A stretch of DNA of 64,000 bases, from assembly GCA_963971225.1 (NCBI GenBank), contig OZ020269.1, positions 83,118,450-83,182,449 on the forward strand. Reading direction: 5' to 3'. The stretch is from Melieria omissa. Taxonomy: Eukaryota; Arthropoda; Insecta; Diptera; Ulidiidae. Below the pieces are notes generated by a model, which saw nothing but the letters and a program-made list of their open reading frames with translations, did no database searches and was not told the origin of the DNA. The translations under genes and the position numbers were made by a program. Shown here piece after piece: positions 46,698-58,454 of the stretch (position 1 is its first letter; every line of letters begins with the position of its first letter).

Positions 46698-47618
46698 ATG
46701 AGTAAAGGCAAATATATAGAGGGTTGCTTCGATATAGCGGTATTCATTGACACCATCAAAAAGCATCCGATGCTATACGATACCAATTGCCAAGATTACA
46801 GGAATAAAAAGAAGAAGGAAGAGTTGTGGCAACAATTGGCAAAAGAATTACGAATGGGTGGTGAGTTGCGAAAACCGAGTACAGTTGTTACTGGTTAAAT
46901 GTAGCGTGCGAACAGAGTGCAATTACTTTATTAAACCATTTTTCCACCCTCTTACCCTCCAGTTTCTGCCGAAAGCATGAAGAAGAAATGGAAAAATTTG
47001 CGCGATTGCCATATAAAATTTTTGAAGAATTTCAAAACCGGCTCAGTCTCTAACTATTACAACAAGTGGCCCTGGGCTCGATCTATGGAATTTTTTCGCC
47101 AATATTCCATGGGGTCGACGCCGAATGCGCCACCTGCAACGCATGATGCCGCAGAGCTCGCGCCGTGTCGCTTCGGCGACAATTTCGAATTGATCATTGA
47201 GGATCCGCTGAGTTCGACGGCGTCAAAGAAACGCAAGTTGGCAAACCCCGAACCGGCATCAGCGACCACCAGCTGCCAGCGACCAAAGCAGACTTGGTGT
47301 ACTGACTGTTTTGCGTCGTTGGATTCGACCGAACACATGTTTCTGGCATTTGCAAAAACCGTTAAGACATTCACACCCCACCGCCAGACGCTTACCAAAA
47401 TGAAAATCTCACAATTGATACTGGAGTGTGAGCTGGAGGAACGCAACGGCGAGAAGAATCGACGCGCGTCCACCGATTATGCTCAGCAAAGCGTTACAGT
47501 GGTTCGGAACGAAGCAAACAATTCGAGTGAACTATCCAACGTTGAAGCGACGCGAAGTTCATCTGCCGAGTGGCTACACGAACACGATGACTTTGCGACT
47601 AAAATTGAGTACAATTAA
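46698..47618 (+). CDS. MADF-BESS domain DNA-binding protein, two exons
   Basis: Probable nuclear transcription regulator of the Adf-1 type. Exon 1 is 46698-46860 and exon 2 is 46963-47618, giving 272 residues. The 102-bp intron has donor G|GTGAGT and acceptor CTCCAG|T, and splicing keeps the frame (MG-VSAESM). The MADF domain, residues about 15-102, has the expected pattern: FIDTIKKHPMLYD, ELWQQLA, MKKKWKNLRDCHIKF and WPWARSMEFF. A basic SKKRKL at about 142-147 may be a nuclear signal. The BESS motif, about 175-214, reads MFLAFAKTVKTF, then KMKISQLILECELEE; BESS motifs mediate protein-protein contacts. The start at MSKGKYIEG is chosen because the domain begins soon after it and an Inr lies 29 nt upstream; an upstream in-frame ATG at 46515 is possible but its peptide is not domain-like. 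Which family member it is cannot be told. Confidence 0.88.
46861..46962 (+). other. Intron of the MADF-BESS gene
   Basis: The intron is 102 bp with GT-AG ends (GTGAGTTGCG...TTACCCTCCAG) and splits the MADF domain just before the VSAESM segment. Unspliced reading hits a stop at 46896-46898, so splicing is needed for a complete domain. Confidence 0.85.
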
Positions 47619-47646
47619 ATTACATTGATAATTGATTAACTTAAGA

Positions 47647-47666
47647 AATAAATTAATTTTAATAAA
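47647..47666 (+). promoter_or_regulatory. Polyadenylation signals of the MADF-BESS gene
   Basis: AATAAA occurs at 47647-47652 and again at 47661-47666, 29 and 43 bases after the stop codon. The next TTAA element starts at 47677, so the 3' end is probably short and abuts or runs into it. Confidence 0.6.
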
Positions 47667-47676
47667 AATCAATTAA

Positions 47677-48051
47677 CCCTTTAACTGTTTAGGTCTTTTT
47701 CAGCGATCACGAGTATACTCGACGAATGCAGAGTAAAATTTTTCCGAAAATTTGTATGACAAAAATTTAACGCTTAATTGCCAAAAGTCATAGCGGATTT
47801 CTGTCACCTTGGTAGGTGTGGAGGGGAAGCGCGTCAGGTGGGCATGGTCAATCTTATATAGCCTATGTTTACTACTTGATAAACATAATCAAGTAAGATT
47901 AATGCACTAATAAACCGTAACTGATAACAATTAATTAGGTGGGCGTGGTCAATGTAATATAGCCCTCCTATTAAACACAGAATATCGAATAGAATATTGA
48001 TATACTTAAATACTGATTCGACACATGTACTCGACATAAACAGTTAAGGGG
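47677..48051. mobile_element. TTAA-flanked MITE, family C (375 bp)
   Basis: The left end CCCTTTAACTGTTTAGG follows TTAA (47673-47676). The right end TAAACAGTTAAGGGG is its inverted partner and is followed by GTAA, a decayed TTAA. Inside, GGTGGGCATGGTCAAT and GGTGGGCGTGGTCAAT are direct repeats about 100 bp apart. piggyBac-like by target site. Noncoding. Confidence 0.68.
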
Positions 48052-48861
48052 GTAAAATCGGTTGAAAACATTTTATATCGTGAATTATCTATTGTCTAGA
48101 AAGCATATTTTCATTGGGTAAAGTTATGAAACCGGCATTCATACTGAGTACTGAGTACGAAGGTATAAGTGTTTTAGGCGAAAAGCTCCCTCTTATAGCC
48201 ATAGAGACATCTTTGTCCCATAACAAATCCAAAACCCTATTACTACTTTTAATATTTTGATTTAAAAATCTGTTTTTAGACGCTCAATGGATCATCCTAA
48301 ATAGTACAAAATGGTTACTTTAACTTCTACAATCTTATGATCTTGAAAGGGTTAAGGGGGATAAGAGAGGAATTCGCAGTAGTTTTCATGCTAAGAAGGA
48401 GTTTATATACATAAAGTATATAACTCATTCTCATCTATTGATCTGTCGCCGTGACAATAACCACTGGAGGAGAATACTACAAATTCCTACGGAATGCTAC
48501 CTGAGGTCGAATAACCGAAATATGAACTTTGGAAGATTAGGTATCGGCTGAAAATTTAATCTGTTTTCTGGTTTCTGAATTTCCTGGTAATAACAAAACC
48601 GTAGTCTGGAATAAAATATGATTTGCGACTTTTGAATATTTTTGTGATATAAAAACCTGAGCCTTTGATAAAACCTGATTTTCGATATTCATATTTCGAT
48701 ATTTTTGCGATATTGAATCTTGAAGTGAATCTTAGTTTCGATTTTTTAATATCTTTGTCTTTTGCATATCTATCTTTCTTATCTTATCGATTTCTTAGTA
48801 TTTTTAATATGTAATCCTGAATTTAGACTTTTGAATTGCCTTGTGATATGATAACTTGAAT
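48052..48861. other. Gene-free stretch
   Basis: AT-rich with many GATATTTTTG-like strings at 48650-48780. No gene or element recognised. Confidence 0.4.
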
Positions 48862-48865
48862 TTAA

Positions 48866-48948
48866 CCCTTTCCGACATGAAAATAAACCCATTCTGTATG
48901 AATTGTATGGGCTGTAGTCCAATATATTGGACATTGCGACAGAAAGCG
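48866..48948. mobile_element. Very short TTAA-flanked element (83 bp)
   Basis: CCCTTTCCGACATG on the left and GCGACAGAAAGCG on the right are imperfect inverted ends between TTAA at 48862-48865 and TTAA at 48949-48952. A GTCCAATATATTGGAC palindrome lies inside. The ends resemble those of the larger TTAA elements, so this may be a deletion relic. Confidence 0.55.
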
Positions 48949-48952
48949 TTAA

Positions 48953-51900
48953 AATAAAATCGGAGTTTTCATTTTTAAGTCTCAGTGTAATAATAAAATT
49001 AACTAGCTGAGTAAAATTTGAATGAGTTGAAGTGACTTAACCTGAATCAAGTAGAATTAAAAGTTACTGTTGGCCATTCGATTGCTTGACATGGACTTGG
49101 GATAATGTTGTATATGCTCGATATCCCTAAAAATTATATCTCGTATATTTTATATCCAAAATTGTTAACAAAAATTGTTAACTTTAATTCAATTCATGGC
49201 TTAATGACTTTATCTGCATTGATATCCAGCACTAAATGCACCACAAATATGTTCACAGTAGGCCGGTTTCCATCGTTTGACGACGTCGCACATGTATCTA
49301 GATACATTTTCGTGTTTTGTGTAGAATGTGCAATACGCTGTGGCCCCATGTATCTAATTACAGAAGTTGAACCGAGTGGCAATTGTGAACGCACACAAAC
49401 AAAAAAAGCATAAAACAACAACAAGAGCGCGTGCACATTGCATGGATACGTTTGTGAGTGTGTATGTGTATGTTTGGTGTAATTGTGCATGTGTGCCGCC
49501 AAGTACAGCTACATGACCTCTTCTTGAAGTAAAAATACACAAACGAAGAAGACACACCAACTTGCCAGCCATCCAACCGCAGCCGGAGTGGCAAGCGAAA
49601 AGCGATTTTCATGTTGCTGCTGCTGCTGCCGGCTGACTTTCGTAAGCGCTCCAGATGCAGATGTGCCACCGTGTGGCAACAACGTTGGGCTGTGCAAAAT
49701 TAATACAAAAAAATTCCACATTATACAAAACCGAATAAAAGCAAAACAAAATCAGAAAGCGCAAGTCGAAAATGTTTAAAAACAATTTACAAGTACAAAA
49801 CTTGGATGAGAAAATAGAAGTAGGCCAATAAAAATGATTAGAATGCGGTAGTTAAGGAAGAATAAGGTTGTAGGAAAAAGAGAGGAAGAGAAAACACAAA
49901 AGTCTATAAATAAGAAATCATAAAAATAATATTTATGAAGAAGATATAAAGAACAGATTTGTAGATATGATTACAAGACTTGAGATATAAACGAATAAAA
50001 ATTAAAATAATAAAATTATAAACGATTGAAAATTGAGTTGAAAGTGAATTTGTACGATAGTCGTTGACAATTAATAAAAAAAAGAGAAAAAAAGAAAAGA
50101 TAAAAACGAGTTTTCAGCAGTTCATTTCCTTTGTACCCACTTGCAACTCGATCTTATGATAAGTCGTTTAAGTTCTCTTGATCACTTACAGATATTTTGA
50201 AAATGAAGTCTAAAAAGATTAGTTTAAAGATAAAAGTAAGGAAAGATTAATATAACAGAAAAAAGAGGGTAAGAAAGAATAAAAATATTTTTAACATTTA
50301 ATCATAAAAATGCATAAAAGACATCTACAATAAATGAAATAAGAGCAGAAGATAATAAATCAAAGAAGTAAAAGCTAAAAATCATTGAAGAAAGAAGGAG
50401 ATGGTTATAATTTATAGTGATTATGATTTGTTTATGATTCATTAATGTTTAATTTAAAAAAGAATCATAGAGAATTAGAGAAAGAGAAAAACAAAACCAG
50501 AAAATAAATCGAAGGAAAAAACTTAGAAGTAAAGAAAGAGAATGGTTACTAGAAACCTAGAGATTATAAACTTTGAATAAAATAAGAATAAAATTTTTTT
50601 TTAAATGTTGAGCCACAATGCATGAAAAAGAATAGATATATAAGAATGAGAATAAAGAAATAGCGAAAAAAATTGGAAATTTTGTAAGTCAAAATGTATA
50701 TGAAAAATTAAGTTAATTTAAGTTAATTGGAATACAGCGAAAGTGAAAAAATTTTGAATGACAAATCCTCAAGGCAAATTAAACTCCAAGTAAGATGAGC
50801 AGCAGCAAATTTGAACTAAACAAATGGAATTTTTAAATACTCTAAATATTGTTTCCTATCTTCCCGTCTCCCCGAATGTCTACTCTTTCCTGAGCCTGAG
50901 GTGTAATGGTTGCTTGAGGCATAACCTCTTCGGAACAGGTTTCTCCACAACGAAAAACATTGCTGTAGGATTGATTTTCTTTACAGCAGTAATGGTTTTT
51001 TCCAATAACATTGGAACGCTCCAACGCCCTGAAAGCACTGCTACAATTTTGCAAAGCCGATTTTGCAACCAAAGGCAAACTAAAGTTAAAAGTGTGAAAA
51101 CAAAACAAACAAAAAAACGTTGACAACCACACACGGAAAAATCCGCAACTAATGCGGTGCAACGTGCAACTGCAACACCTTCGGTGGCAAGTTGCAAACA
51201 GTCAGCGGTTTGCTGTTGGGAAAAATCAGTGACTGCTATATGACGAAGAAAAAAAATGTGTTTGTGTTTCGGTGCACAGCAGCAGCAGCTGGTGTTGCAG
51301 AGCTGTACGCGCATGCAACAACAGCAACGAGAACAGCCGCAGTGCGACGAGAAACGTATCTAGCAGAATGCAGCGCCACGCATATGTCAGCCTGGTCTAC
51401 GCTGTCCCTTACACACACACACACACACACACACTCACACACACACACACACACACTTGGACTCGCATTCGCTTTCCTGAGTGCATGTTATCTGCGCCTC
51501 TTACATATGTAGGCACACATCTGCTGTAGGTGTATCTATATATGTGAGTGTTTGTGCGTGCATTGGCAGTGCAACGACCTGTAAAAAAGGCAACAACAAC
51601 AACAAAACATCTGACACAACGTGACGCATCACCCGTAGGGATGTTTTCGCTGCTCGCAGATACAAATTCAGTAAAATTTCAGCAGCACGGCGACCCAAAC
51701 TTGCACAGAGAGCGAGAGCGCGCATGAGAGACAACCGAAAAGAGCCACAAGAGAGCGTCACACAAAATATACTCGTTAAATGTTGCTGTTGTTGTTCTCG
51801 ACATGGCGCGTATCTGGCAGATGCGCGTCGTCCGCATCCCCTCGCCACCACCCACTGCACCAACATTGCACTCGACTAGTCATAAATAGCGCTGCTGTCG

Positions 51901-52335
51901 CTCCGCCTGTGCGTGCGCCCTGTGACTTTTCACCTTTATTTGATTTTATTGGTTCTTATTTAGTTTGGCTTTGGCTGCCGGCGTCGCTCTAATGCTGCTG
52001 CCCGATGTTGTTCGCTGTCGGCTACAAAGCTGTGTATATATGTAAATAACAACAACTTGTCGGCAGCAACGCGTCAAACAGGTTGGCAGTAAGCGTTGAA
52101 AAAAATCAACAACAACAACAATTCAAGCGGCAAGTGTGGCCCTCAAACACACCTGACATAAGTTGCATTTCATTGCTCTTAATTGGCAACGTTTTTTCGA
52201 TAAGTGCTGCAATGTTAAAGTGACGTCATAATTGCGACAGTTGCTGTGGCAAATAACGGTATGTGTTGGAGAACAAAAATCAGTTCAGTGTTCTAAACTT
52301 ATAGTAGATTTTAAAGAAATCCTCAACTCTCTTCG
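48953..52335. other. Gene-free stretch
   Basis: About 3.4 kb. 49780-50800 is A-rich noncoding DNA. 49100-49780 and 50820-52000 have higher GC and many overlapping frames on both strands, none with a known domain. A perfect CRE-like TGACGTCA lies at 52221-52228, meaning unproven. Confidence 0.4.
51411..51456. repeat. (CA)n microsatellite
   Basis: About 23 CA units with one ACTC interruption. It explains the TH- or VC-repeat peptides in overlapping frames here. Confidence 0.95.
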
Positions 52336-52466
52336 TTGGAAATGTGTGTTGTAACAAATGTTGCATACACATTTAAAACGGGTTGAATTTGCGATATCAT
52401 AATGGGCCCATAGGCCTATGTGTGTCTCATACACAGACAGCCACAACAACCTACCTACCTACCTAA
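52336..52466 (+). repeat. LINE or SINE 3'-end repeat, copy 1
   Basis: This matches 58455-58603: TGGAAATGTGTGTTGTAACA, ACGGGTTGAATTTGCGATAT, AATGGGCCCATAGGCCTATG, and an end of CCTACCTACCTACCTA. A 3' microsatellite tail built on ACCT is like that of the LINE fragment at 7782-8350. Confidence 0.65.
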
Positions 52467-52975
52467 AGAACTTATATATAAGTAATAACCTACAGTTGGA
52501 CAAATCAATATGAACGCAACTTAAGCAATGCCAGGAACTTGAAAAATCGTTGGTAGCTTTAATAATACCTTTTCATAATCTCTCAATAAAGTACCGACAA
52601 TTTGTAGTTTTCATTACACGCGCTTATGAATTTTTGTCCAAGTTGCAGTCGGCCAAAGCCCAAAGGAAGATTATTGTTTTCTTATAAATTCAATTTTTTG
52701 TACAGAATGCTTTCGATCCGATAGAATACTTACAAATTGACTTTAACGTGAGAAAGTGTGACAAAAACTGTAAAATTTATAGAAGAACGATTTGCAGATT
52801 TTGGACGATAACCCACAATCAATCGATTATCAATCGATCACCAGATCCTTGGGACATCTTTTATTCCCAAACTTAAAATTAAGAAATGACATTAGTTATG
52901 GTATGAAATTAAAGATAAAATTTCATATTTGTTGACATGAAATCAAATTAAAAAAAAATAAATAAAATTCATGAT

Positions 52976-53290
52976 TGTAATCTGTTTCTGTTGATGGTTG
53001 AATGGGCTGTGAGTTCTTTATTGAAAAATGTCTGGTAACATAGGACAAAAATGTAACAAAAAAGTTTTTAGAAATCTTATTTTTGTGTGCAAACAATCTT
53101 TGATTTAAAAAATCTTAAAATCAAGAAATCGCAATAATTTTTTTTAAATCAATAAAATACATATTTGTATTCTGTTTCTGTTGGTAGTTGAATGGGCTGT
53201 AAGTTCCTTAGTGAAGTCTTCATTGAACAATTTCTATGAATATAGAACAAAAATATAACAAAAAAATTATCTGAAATCTAATTTTTTGTG
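52976..53290. repeat. Two-copy tandem duplication, period about 190 bp
   Basis: TCTGTTTCTGTTGATGGTTG at 52981 and TCTGTTTCTGTTGGTAGTTG at 53171 each continue AATGGGCTGT and, later, TTTTTGTGTGCAAACAATCT or TTTTTGTGTACAAACAATCT. AT-rich and noncoding. Confidence 0.85.
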
Positions 53291-53330
53291 TACAAACAAT
53301 CTGTGAAAATTATACTCGTCCGTAACTTTA

Positions 53331-54416
53331 ACCTTCCTCTGCCCCTAAAAAAGTTGAGTTCGTTACCTTTGCGTAGATTTCTACGCATGCAGGATTTCAG
53401 AAAATGTTTAACCCTTTCGACCCCGAATTTTACCATATGACTCGATATTACTTTTTGGTATTTAAATCATGAAACATTTGCTTCAGAAGTGTGCACACGA
53501 CATTTAAAGTCGCCACGCCTTTTTGTTAGAGTTCAAGAGCTTTATTCAAGCTTCAAGAGTTTATTTTTGAACAATTTTAGCTTAATACAGGTTAAATACA
53601 TTTTTTATGAATATTTTTTAATTACAGATTATTACTTTTTGATTTTATTTAACCATTATTAACGAAACAGGGTTTTGATCAAACGCGCCCAATTCGTAGA
53701 CTTCAATTAGAACACAAACTTTTCCTGAAATCGCTGCAAGTTATTGGAAATTATTTTGGGAATAACAGTAAAATTTTTGTCATTTGCTTTGAATTCATTT
53801 CTAAAAATATTAATTTGTTGATGGCTACTTAAATTAAACCCATTAAATAATCGTAGCTTTTGCTATAAAATGAAAATAAATGAAGTTGCTCTTAGGCAAC
53901 TTTGGGAACAAAAGGGTTAATATAATACCCAACGGAACCGAGTTGTTTTTTATTATAATTTTTGAAGACACAAATAAGAAAGATAAAATAAGTTTACAGT
54001 CGATTTTCTTTAATACATTTTACCCAAATATTTCGATGGAACATACTTTCTTGCAGATAGATTGTTTTTCTTCATCATTACTGATATATTTTTGTTGATA
54101 CATGGTATTTTTTCTTTTTATTTTTTATAAAAAATCAACTCTGTCAGCTTTTGCTTTCTTTTTAATTTTTTAATTTTTGCGCCCAAAATAAATAAACGCA
54201 CCAAATGCTTAGAAATCTACGCAAGAATAACCAACGTAACTTTTTTCATGAATGATCCAAAAGAATTTTTGCTTCAATGGGAAATCCCTTTTTAAGTGCA
54301 AAATAATGTTAATTATAAAGTCAGAAATTTTTACAAAATTCCAATAAACGGTTTAAAATAAAAATTTTAAAAATAGTCTTTCCTGCGTAGTTTTCTACGC
54401 AAGGCACAAATAAAGG
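53331..54416. mobile_element. TTAA-flanked MITE, family B, holding a nested family A copy
   Basis: TTAA lies at 53327-53330 and 54417-54420. The left end CCTTCCTCTGCCCC and the right end ACAAATAAAGG are weakly inverted; next to both ends are TTGCGTAGATTTCTACGC and CTGCGTAGTTTTCTACGC, small palindromes that pair the two ends. The element measures 1086 bp but includes a 505-bp family A element plus its duplicated TTAA; without it the length is 577 bp. Noncoding. piggyBac-like by target site. Confidence 0.75.
53412..53916 (+). mobile_element. TTAA-flanked MITE, family A, complete nested copy
   Basis: Perfect TTAA duplications flank it (53408-53411 and 53917-53920). It starts CCCTTTCGACCCCGAATTTT and ends GGCAACTTTGGGAACAAAAGGG. 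It aligns in reverse with 45306-45822 and, at its right end, with 40444-40628. A TTGCTCTTAGGCAA hairpin sits near the right end. A 72-residue frame starting inside it (53880) is chance. Confidence 0.87.
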
Positions 54417-54420
54417 TTAA

Positions 54421-56309
54421 CTTTGTTAATTTAACATAATGGAAATGTAGCAGAAAAAGTCCTTTATAAACGTTTACTTTTAATCCCTGAAGATTTTCAA
54501 TAATTACATTTATAGCAAATCGATTTCAAGATATACACAATTCCAAGCCTTGTCTCTTCTATTTGCAATGTTGTTATTGATATTGCAGCCCCCACCCCCG
54601 TAAGCCACCCTCATATTTACTTACAACCGCCGGCATTAAACTTAAGCTGATTGCGCGGATAGTAGAGATTTCATTGCACTTGTGTGACAACAAGGAGACA
54701 GCAGCACACATTTGGGTGGTTGAAGTTAGTATATACACGTAGTACACTAAATGCACTTATAGTAGATATTTATATTGATATATTGACAATATTGAGCTGA
54801 CAGTTTTGTTTGTTTCTACGATATATTACAACAAACAAGCGAATCTGAACGTGATTGATTAGTTGGATTAAGAAGGGGCGACCGAATCTCAGCAAATTTT
54901 AGTGCAGTGCACGATTTCGCCTGAGGTCCTTCGGGCGACAAGTGTTGCAGGATTCGTGCATATTGCTTTAGTTTCAGCGCAGGGGCCAACATAAGCAGAA
55001 CAAACATGATTTCAACCACCAATAAGGTTGTATGGGCACAGTCAGAGTCTTTTCAGTTTCTGTCTATTGAGATGATTCGATTTCGATGAAACGCTTGCAA
55101 TCAAATTCGCCCAAAAGAGCGCTCGCAAGAATATCGAAATCCCCGCACAGGAACATGGAAAATCTTCAGCTTTGAAGCGGCTGCCCGCACCGCACTGCAC
55201 TGCACAAGACGCAGTGACAGGGTAATTTATAATCATTTCTCTTACCATAAGTTACCGAGGCCTCGTCGCAGTAACTATTGCACACACACACACACATACA
55301 CACACGCGCGTCACACGGCCGCAATATGCATGGCCATTGTACCTACCGACATTCCGCGTGTGTTCGAACACACAAACGTAGGGTGAGCCGCAAAGTGCTG
55401 GCAGTGTACGGCCGACCGGACCGACTGCTGCCACTCCACCTTCAAGGCAACAAACAGCGCACATCAGCGATGATTAATCAATCATGGTCGGCGCGCGGCA
55501 ACACACAAGCGGCAGACAAACGCATCGAAAATTTATCATTCTTTTTATTAAATTAACAATGTTTTTTCTGCTTCTTTATTTCAATAACAAAAATTTTCAA
55601 TTGAAAGTGTTCGGTTGTGTTGTTGCTGCTGCTGTTGCTTCTTCTTGAATCTCACATGCAGTCGCGATCTTCCTTTTAGTTTTTTGAACTCTGAGCGGCA
55701 CATAACAAATGGACTACATGGGAAAAAGTATCGACGAATTACATCGTTGAACTGTAGTGGGAATCAGGGAAAAAGCATTAAGAACAAAAAAATTCCATAA
55801 AGTATGTAAATACGTAAGTAAGTATTTTTTTAGCAGTTGTCGTATATAGAAAGCGAGGATGCTGTGTTTTAAATTTAAGTTATTAAAGTATTGAAGTTAT
55901 TATTATTAAAGTATCACTGTTCTTACACCATTGTCCATTCTATGCTGACCAGCATAAAGCTAAGACATCTCTTTAGTCTATAAACCCAGAAATGTAACGC
56001 AACATTGACTATATTTAATCGAAAGATTGGGCTCGATTCGGTTTCAAAACTAATAAGTCAAAATTAAAAAAAATTAATAAAAAGAAAAACAATATTCTTC
56101 ACGGTACCAAAATTGGGACAAGTAAAAGTGATTTATTTTTTGGAGAAAGTTGGGGGTCTGGTTTGAATTCTCTAAGATTAAAAGTGTAGGGAGCTCTTCT
56201 ACATACAAATAGCTGTGACTGAGATTCAATAAACGGAACACATGACCAACGTTATTTTGGAACAGTGGACTGCATACATGCATTTCGAAAAGCGAAAAAA
56301 ACCCTGCAT
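54421..56309. other. Gene-free stretch
   Basis: No supported gene. Frames at 54574-55556 overlap across strands. A CA run lies at 55280-55306. Nothing domain-like was seen. Confidence 0.4.
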
Positions 56310-56464
56310 CAGTGGCGCACGCGAGAGAGGCGGAGATTGGACTGTATTGATTGATTGTTTGTCACCATGTTAGGTAACAAATAGATTTCAAAGAATCTAT
56401 CAATCAAATAGATTTCTTGTACGAAACCCTTTCACCCCAAAATGAAGTTCACTGTGCGCCACTG
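56310..56464. mobile_element. hAT-type MITE, family 1 relative (155 bp)
   Basis: Ends CAGTGGCGCAC and GTGCGCCACTG are an exact 11-bp inverted pair. The flanking octamers CCCTGCAT and CCCTGGAC agree at six positions, a possible old 8-bp target duplication. The right part (CACCCCAAAAT...GTGCGCCACTG) resembles the right end of the 11344-11495 copy, so this is probably a diverged family member. It lies just upstream of a LINE fragment. Confidence 0.65.
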
Positions 56465-56744
56465 CCCTGGACCATGTAATACCCAATTTTGACACTGTGT
56501 TTCGTAATAAACAATGATGCTTGGGCCCTCATTAACTGGAAAAGAAGTTTGTCGCCTGACCTCCCGGACCGCAACCACCGAAAACTCCTTAAAACAATTA
56601 CGATCATGAGTTAAAGACGATGAGTTTCGCAGTAGAACACAATGCATCTTTCTTAGTAACGGTGCCACCATAACCTTTGGCAAAAACTACGGTATCCGCT
56701 CCCCCTCACGCCACGAATGGAAGAAGGGGAATATTCTGAATATC

Positions 56745-57545
56745 CCGGATGCCACAATCTACCTGGTTGCAAGATAGAATGCGGGGTAGGAGCAAGAATC
56801 TTGTTCGAAAATCTATGATTAAATGCATCTATCCGGCTCCCGAAAACCTCAAGCGTCTTCCAAGCAAAAGTGCTTGTTACAAAGGAAGCATGCAAGATGG
56901 CACTGGTAGACACGTCCTAAAAAGGCCATACAACAATCTTTCCGATAGCCTATCCACGCTCAAGACACTGGAGTCGTGGATTTTATCGCCAAAACTAGTG
57001 CGGGAATGTAGAGAAATCCTCACAGAGCTGGCCCATCGCTTCAAAGTTACCTAAAGTTAAAGATATGGGTGTGGCTCGAAAAGGCTCCACTCTTGATGAG
57101 ATTACGGAGCTGACAGTTCACGCCCCACTGGGCTCTATCAAGAGCGATGTCTTCAAGGTCTTCTTTACCAGGTGGCAGAGCATAGAGTACTGGAAAATCA
57201 GCAAATCGTTTTAGCCTACAGACCTTAGAAATATGACCGCAAAGCTTTTAAACAAAGGCCACCGGGATTTGGCAAGACTAACCGCAGTCATCACTAGCGA
57301 CGGGTTTATTGGTGAGCACGCAGCAAAAATGTGAACCCCCTTCAATACCAGCTGCCACAGCAGTGAGAATCCCAACGAGAAGGAAACCATCACTCACCTT
57401 CTCTGCGCCTGTCCGGCTCTATCAGGAAGGAGATGGAAAGTGACGGGGAAACCACCATTTCAGAATTTCGAGGCGATAGCGAAGTACTCCGTAAACTCGC
57501 TACTCGCCTTCATTAACCTGTCGGACTGGATATAGAGGCTCCATT
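56745..57545 (+). pseudogene. LINE RNase H and C-terminal fragment
   Basis: The frame at 56765-56910 reads KIECGVGARILFENL, a stop, ASIRLPKTSSVFQAKV and TKEACKMAL, the first half of a LINE RNase H domain. In another frame LSDSLSTLKTLESWILSP and VRECREILTELAHRFKV follow (DS, the second conserved acid), then ARKGSTLDEITELTVHAP. The last part carries NEKETITHLLCACPALSGRR and NSLLAFINLSDWI before the stop. Frameshifts and stops make it dead. Such polyproteins copy their own RNA at the target site; no 5' part is present. Confidence 0.78.
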
Positions 57546-58454
57546 GTCCAACGACGGCAGGAATAGTGGTAACAAAATGGCGGCTAGTAACGGTGCACTA
57601 TTACTAGAAAAGTGATTCTTAATTTTGAACCAAAACTTCGACGTTTCAAATGAGAAACAAACTCTGGCTATAATCTAGAGAGAACAGGATCCACAACGCT
57701 TTTCTTACTGCTTGATGCTTAAACAAATCTGACGAAAACATTAAAAAAAAGACCGAGACCAAATGTTTATAATGAGAATCGGACTTCTATTGGTTCTAGG
57801 GAACTTTTAACTAATGAAATCTACTTGTAAAATGCAACGTTTAAAATTAAATTAAACTTGTATTTAATCAAAGGTTTGTATTAATAAAAAAACAACGTTT
57901 ACATTTTAATAAAACTTACATTTAATCAAAGTTAAATTTTAATAACAAACAGTTACTTCAATCAACCGTCCTTTTCTGTTCTCCACTGTTAAATTGTAAA
58001 ACAGACAGCAAACAAAAAAGCCAAATCGTTTCATCTCAGTTCGACTGGAATTTGTATGACCGCCGGTAATTGTTTGAGGACACTTGAGCATTGTTGCTGG
58101 AATTTTGTGTGCGATTTTCGTCTCTTCAGCAATATTTTTTTCGCGCATCCACTTGATGCACTTAATTGGTGAATTTTTTTGGAAATTTTCCGAATAATGA
58201 AAGTTGGTGAACAAAGCTGTCGACTGTGCGCCTACTTTTAGGCACTGAAAAGCAATGAGCGCCGACTACTGCAGCGGTTCAAAGACAAAGGCAATAGAAT
58301 TTCTAATGAATTTAGTTGTATGCATTAATGAAGGAAAGAACTTTGTGGATAGTTAAATAGCTGAATAAATGAAAATACAAATCTGCAAAAATTAAAACAA
58401 ATTCAGAACGACAGAATAAAATTGCAATTAATTCTTATTGCACTTATTTATATA
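57546..58454. other. Gene-free stretch
   Basis: AT-rich. A 91-residue minus-strand frame (57939-58214) has no recognised domain. Confidence 0.4.

Noticed and set aside
51411..51456. Direct repeats resembling a CRISPR array
   Set aside because: It is a CA dinucleotide run; no spaced repeats of CRISPR type exist in this eukaryotic window.
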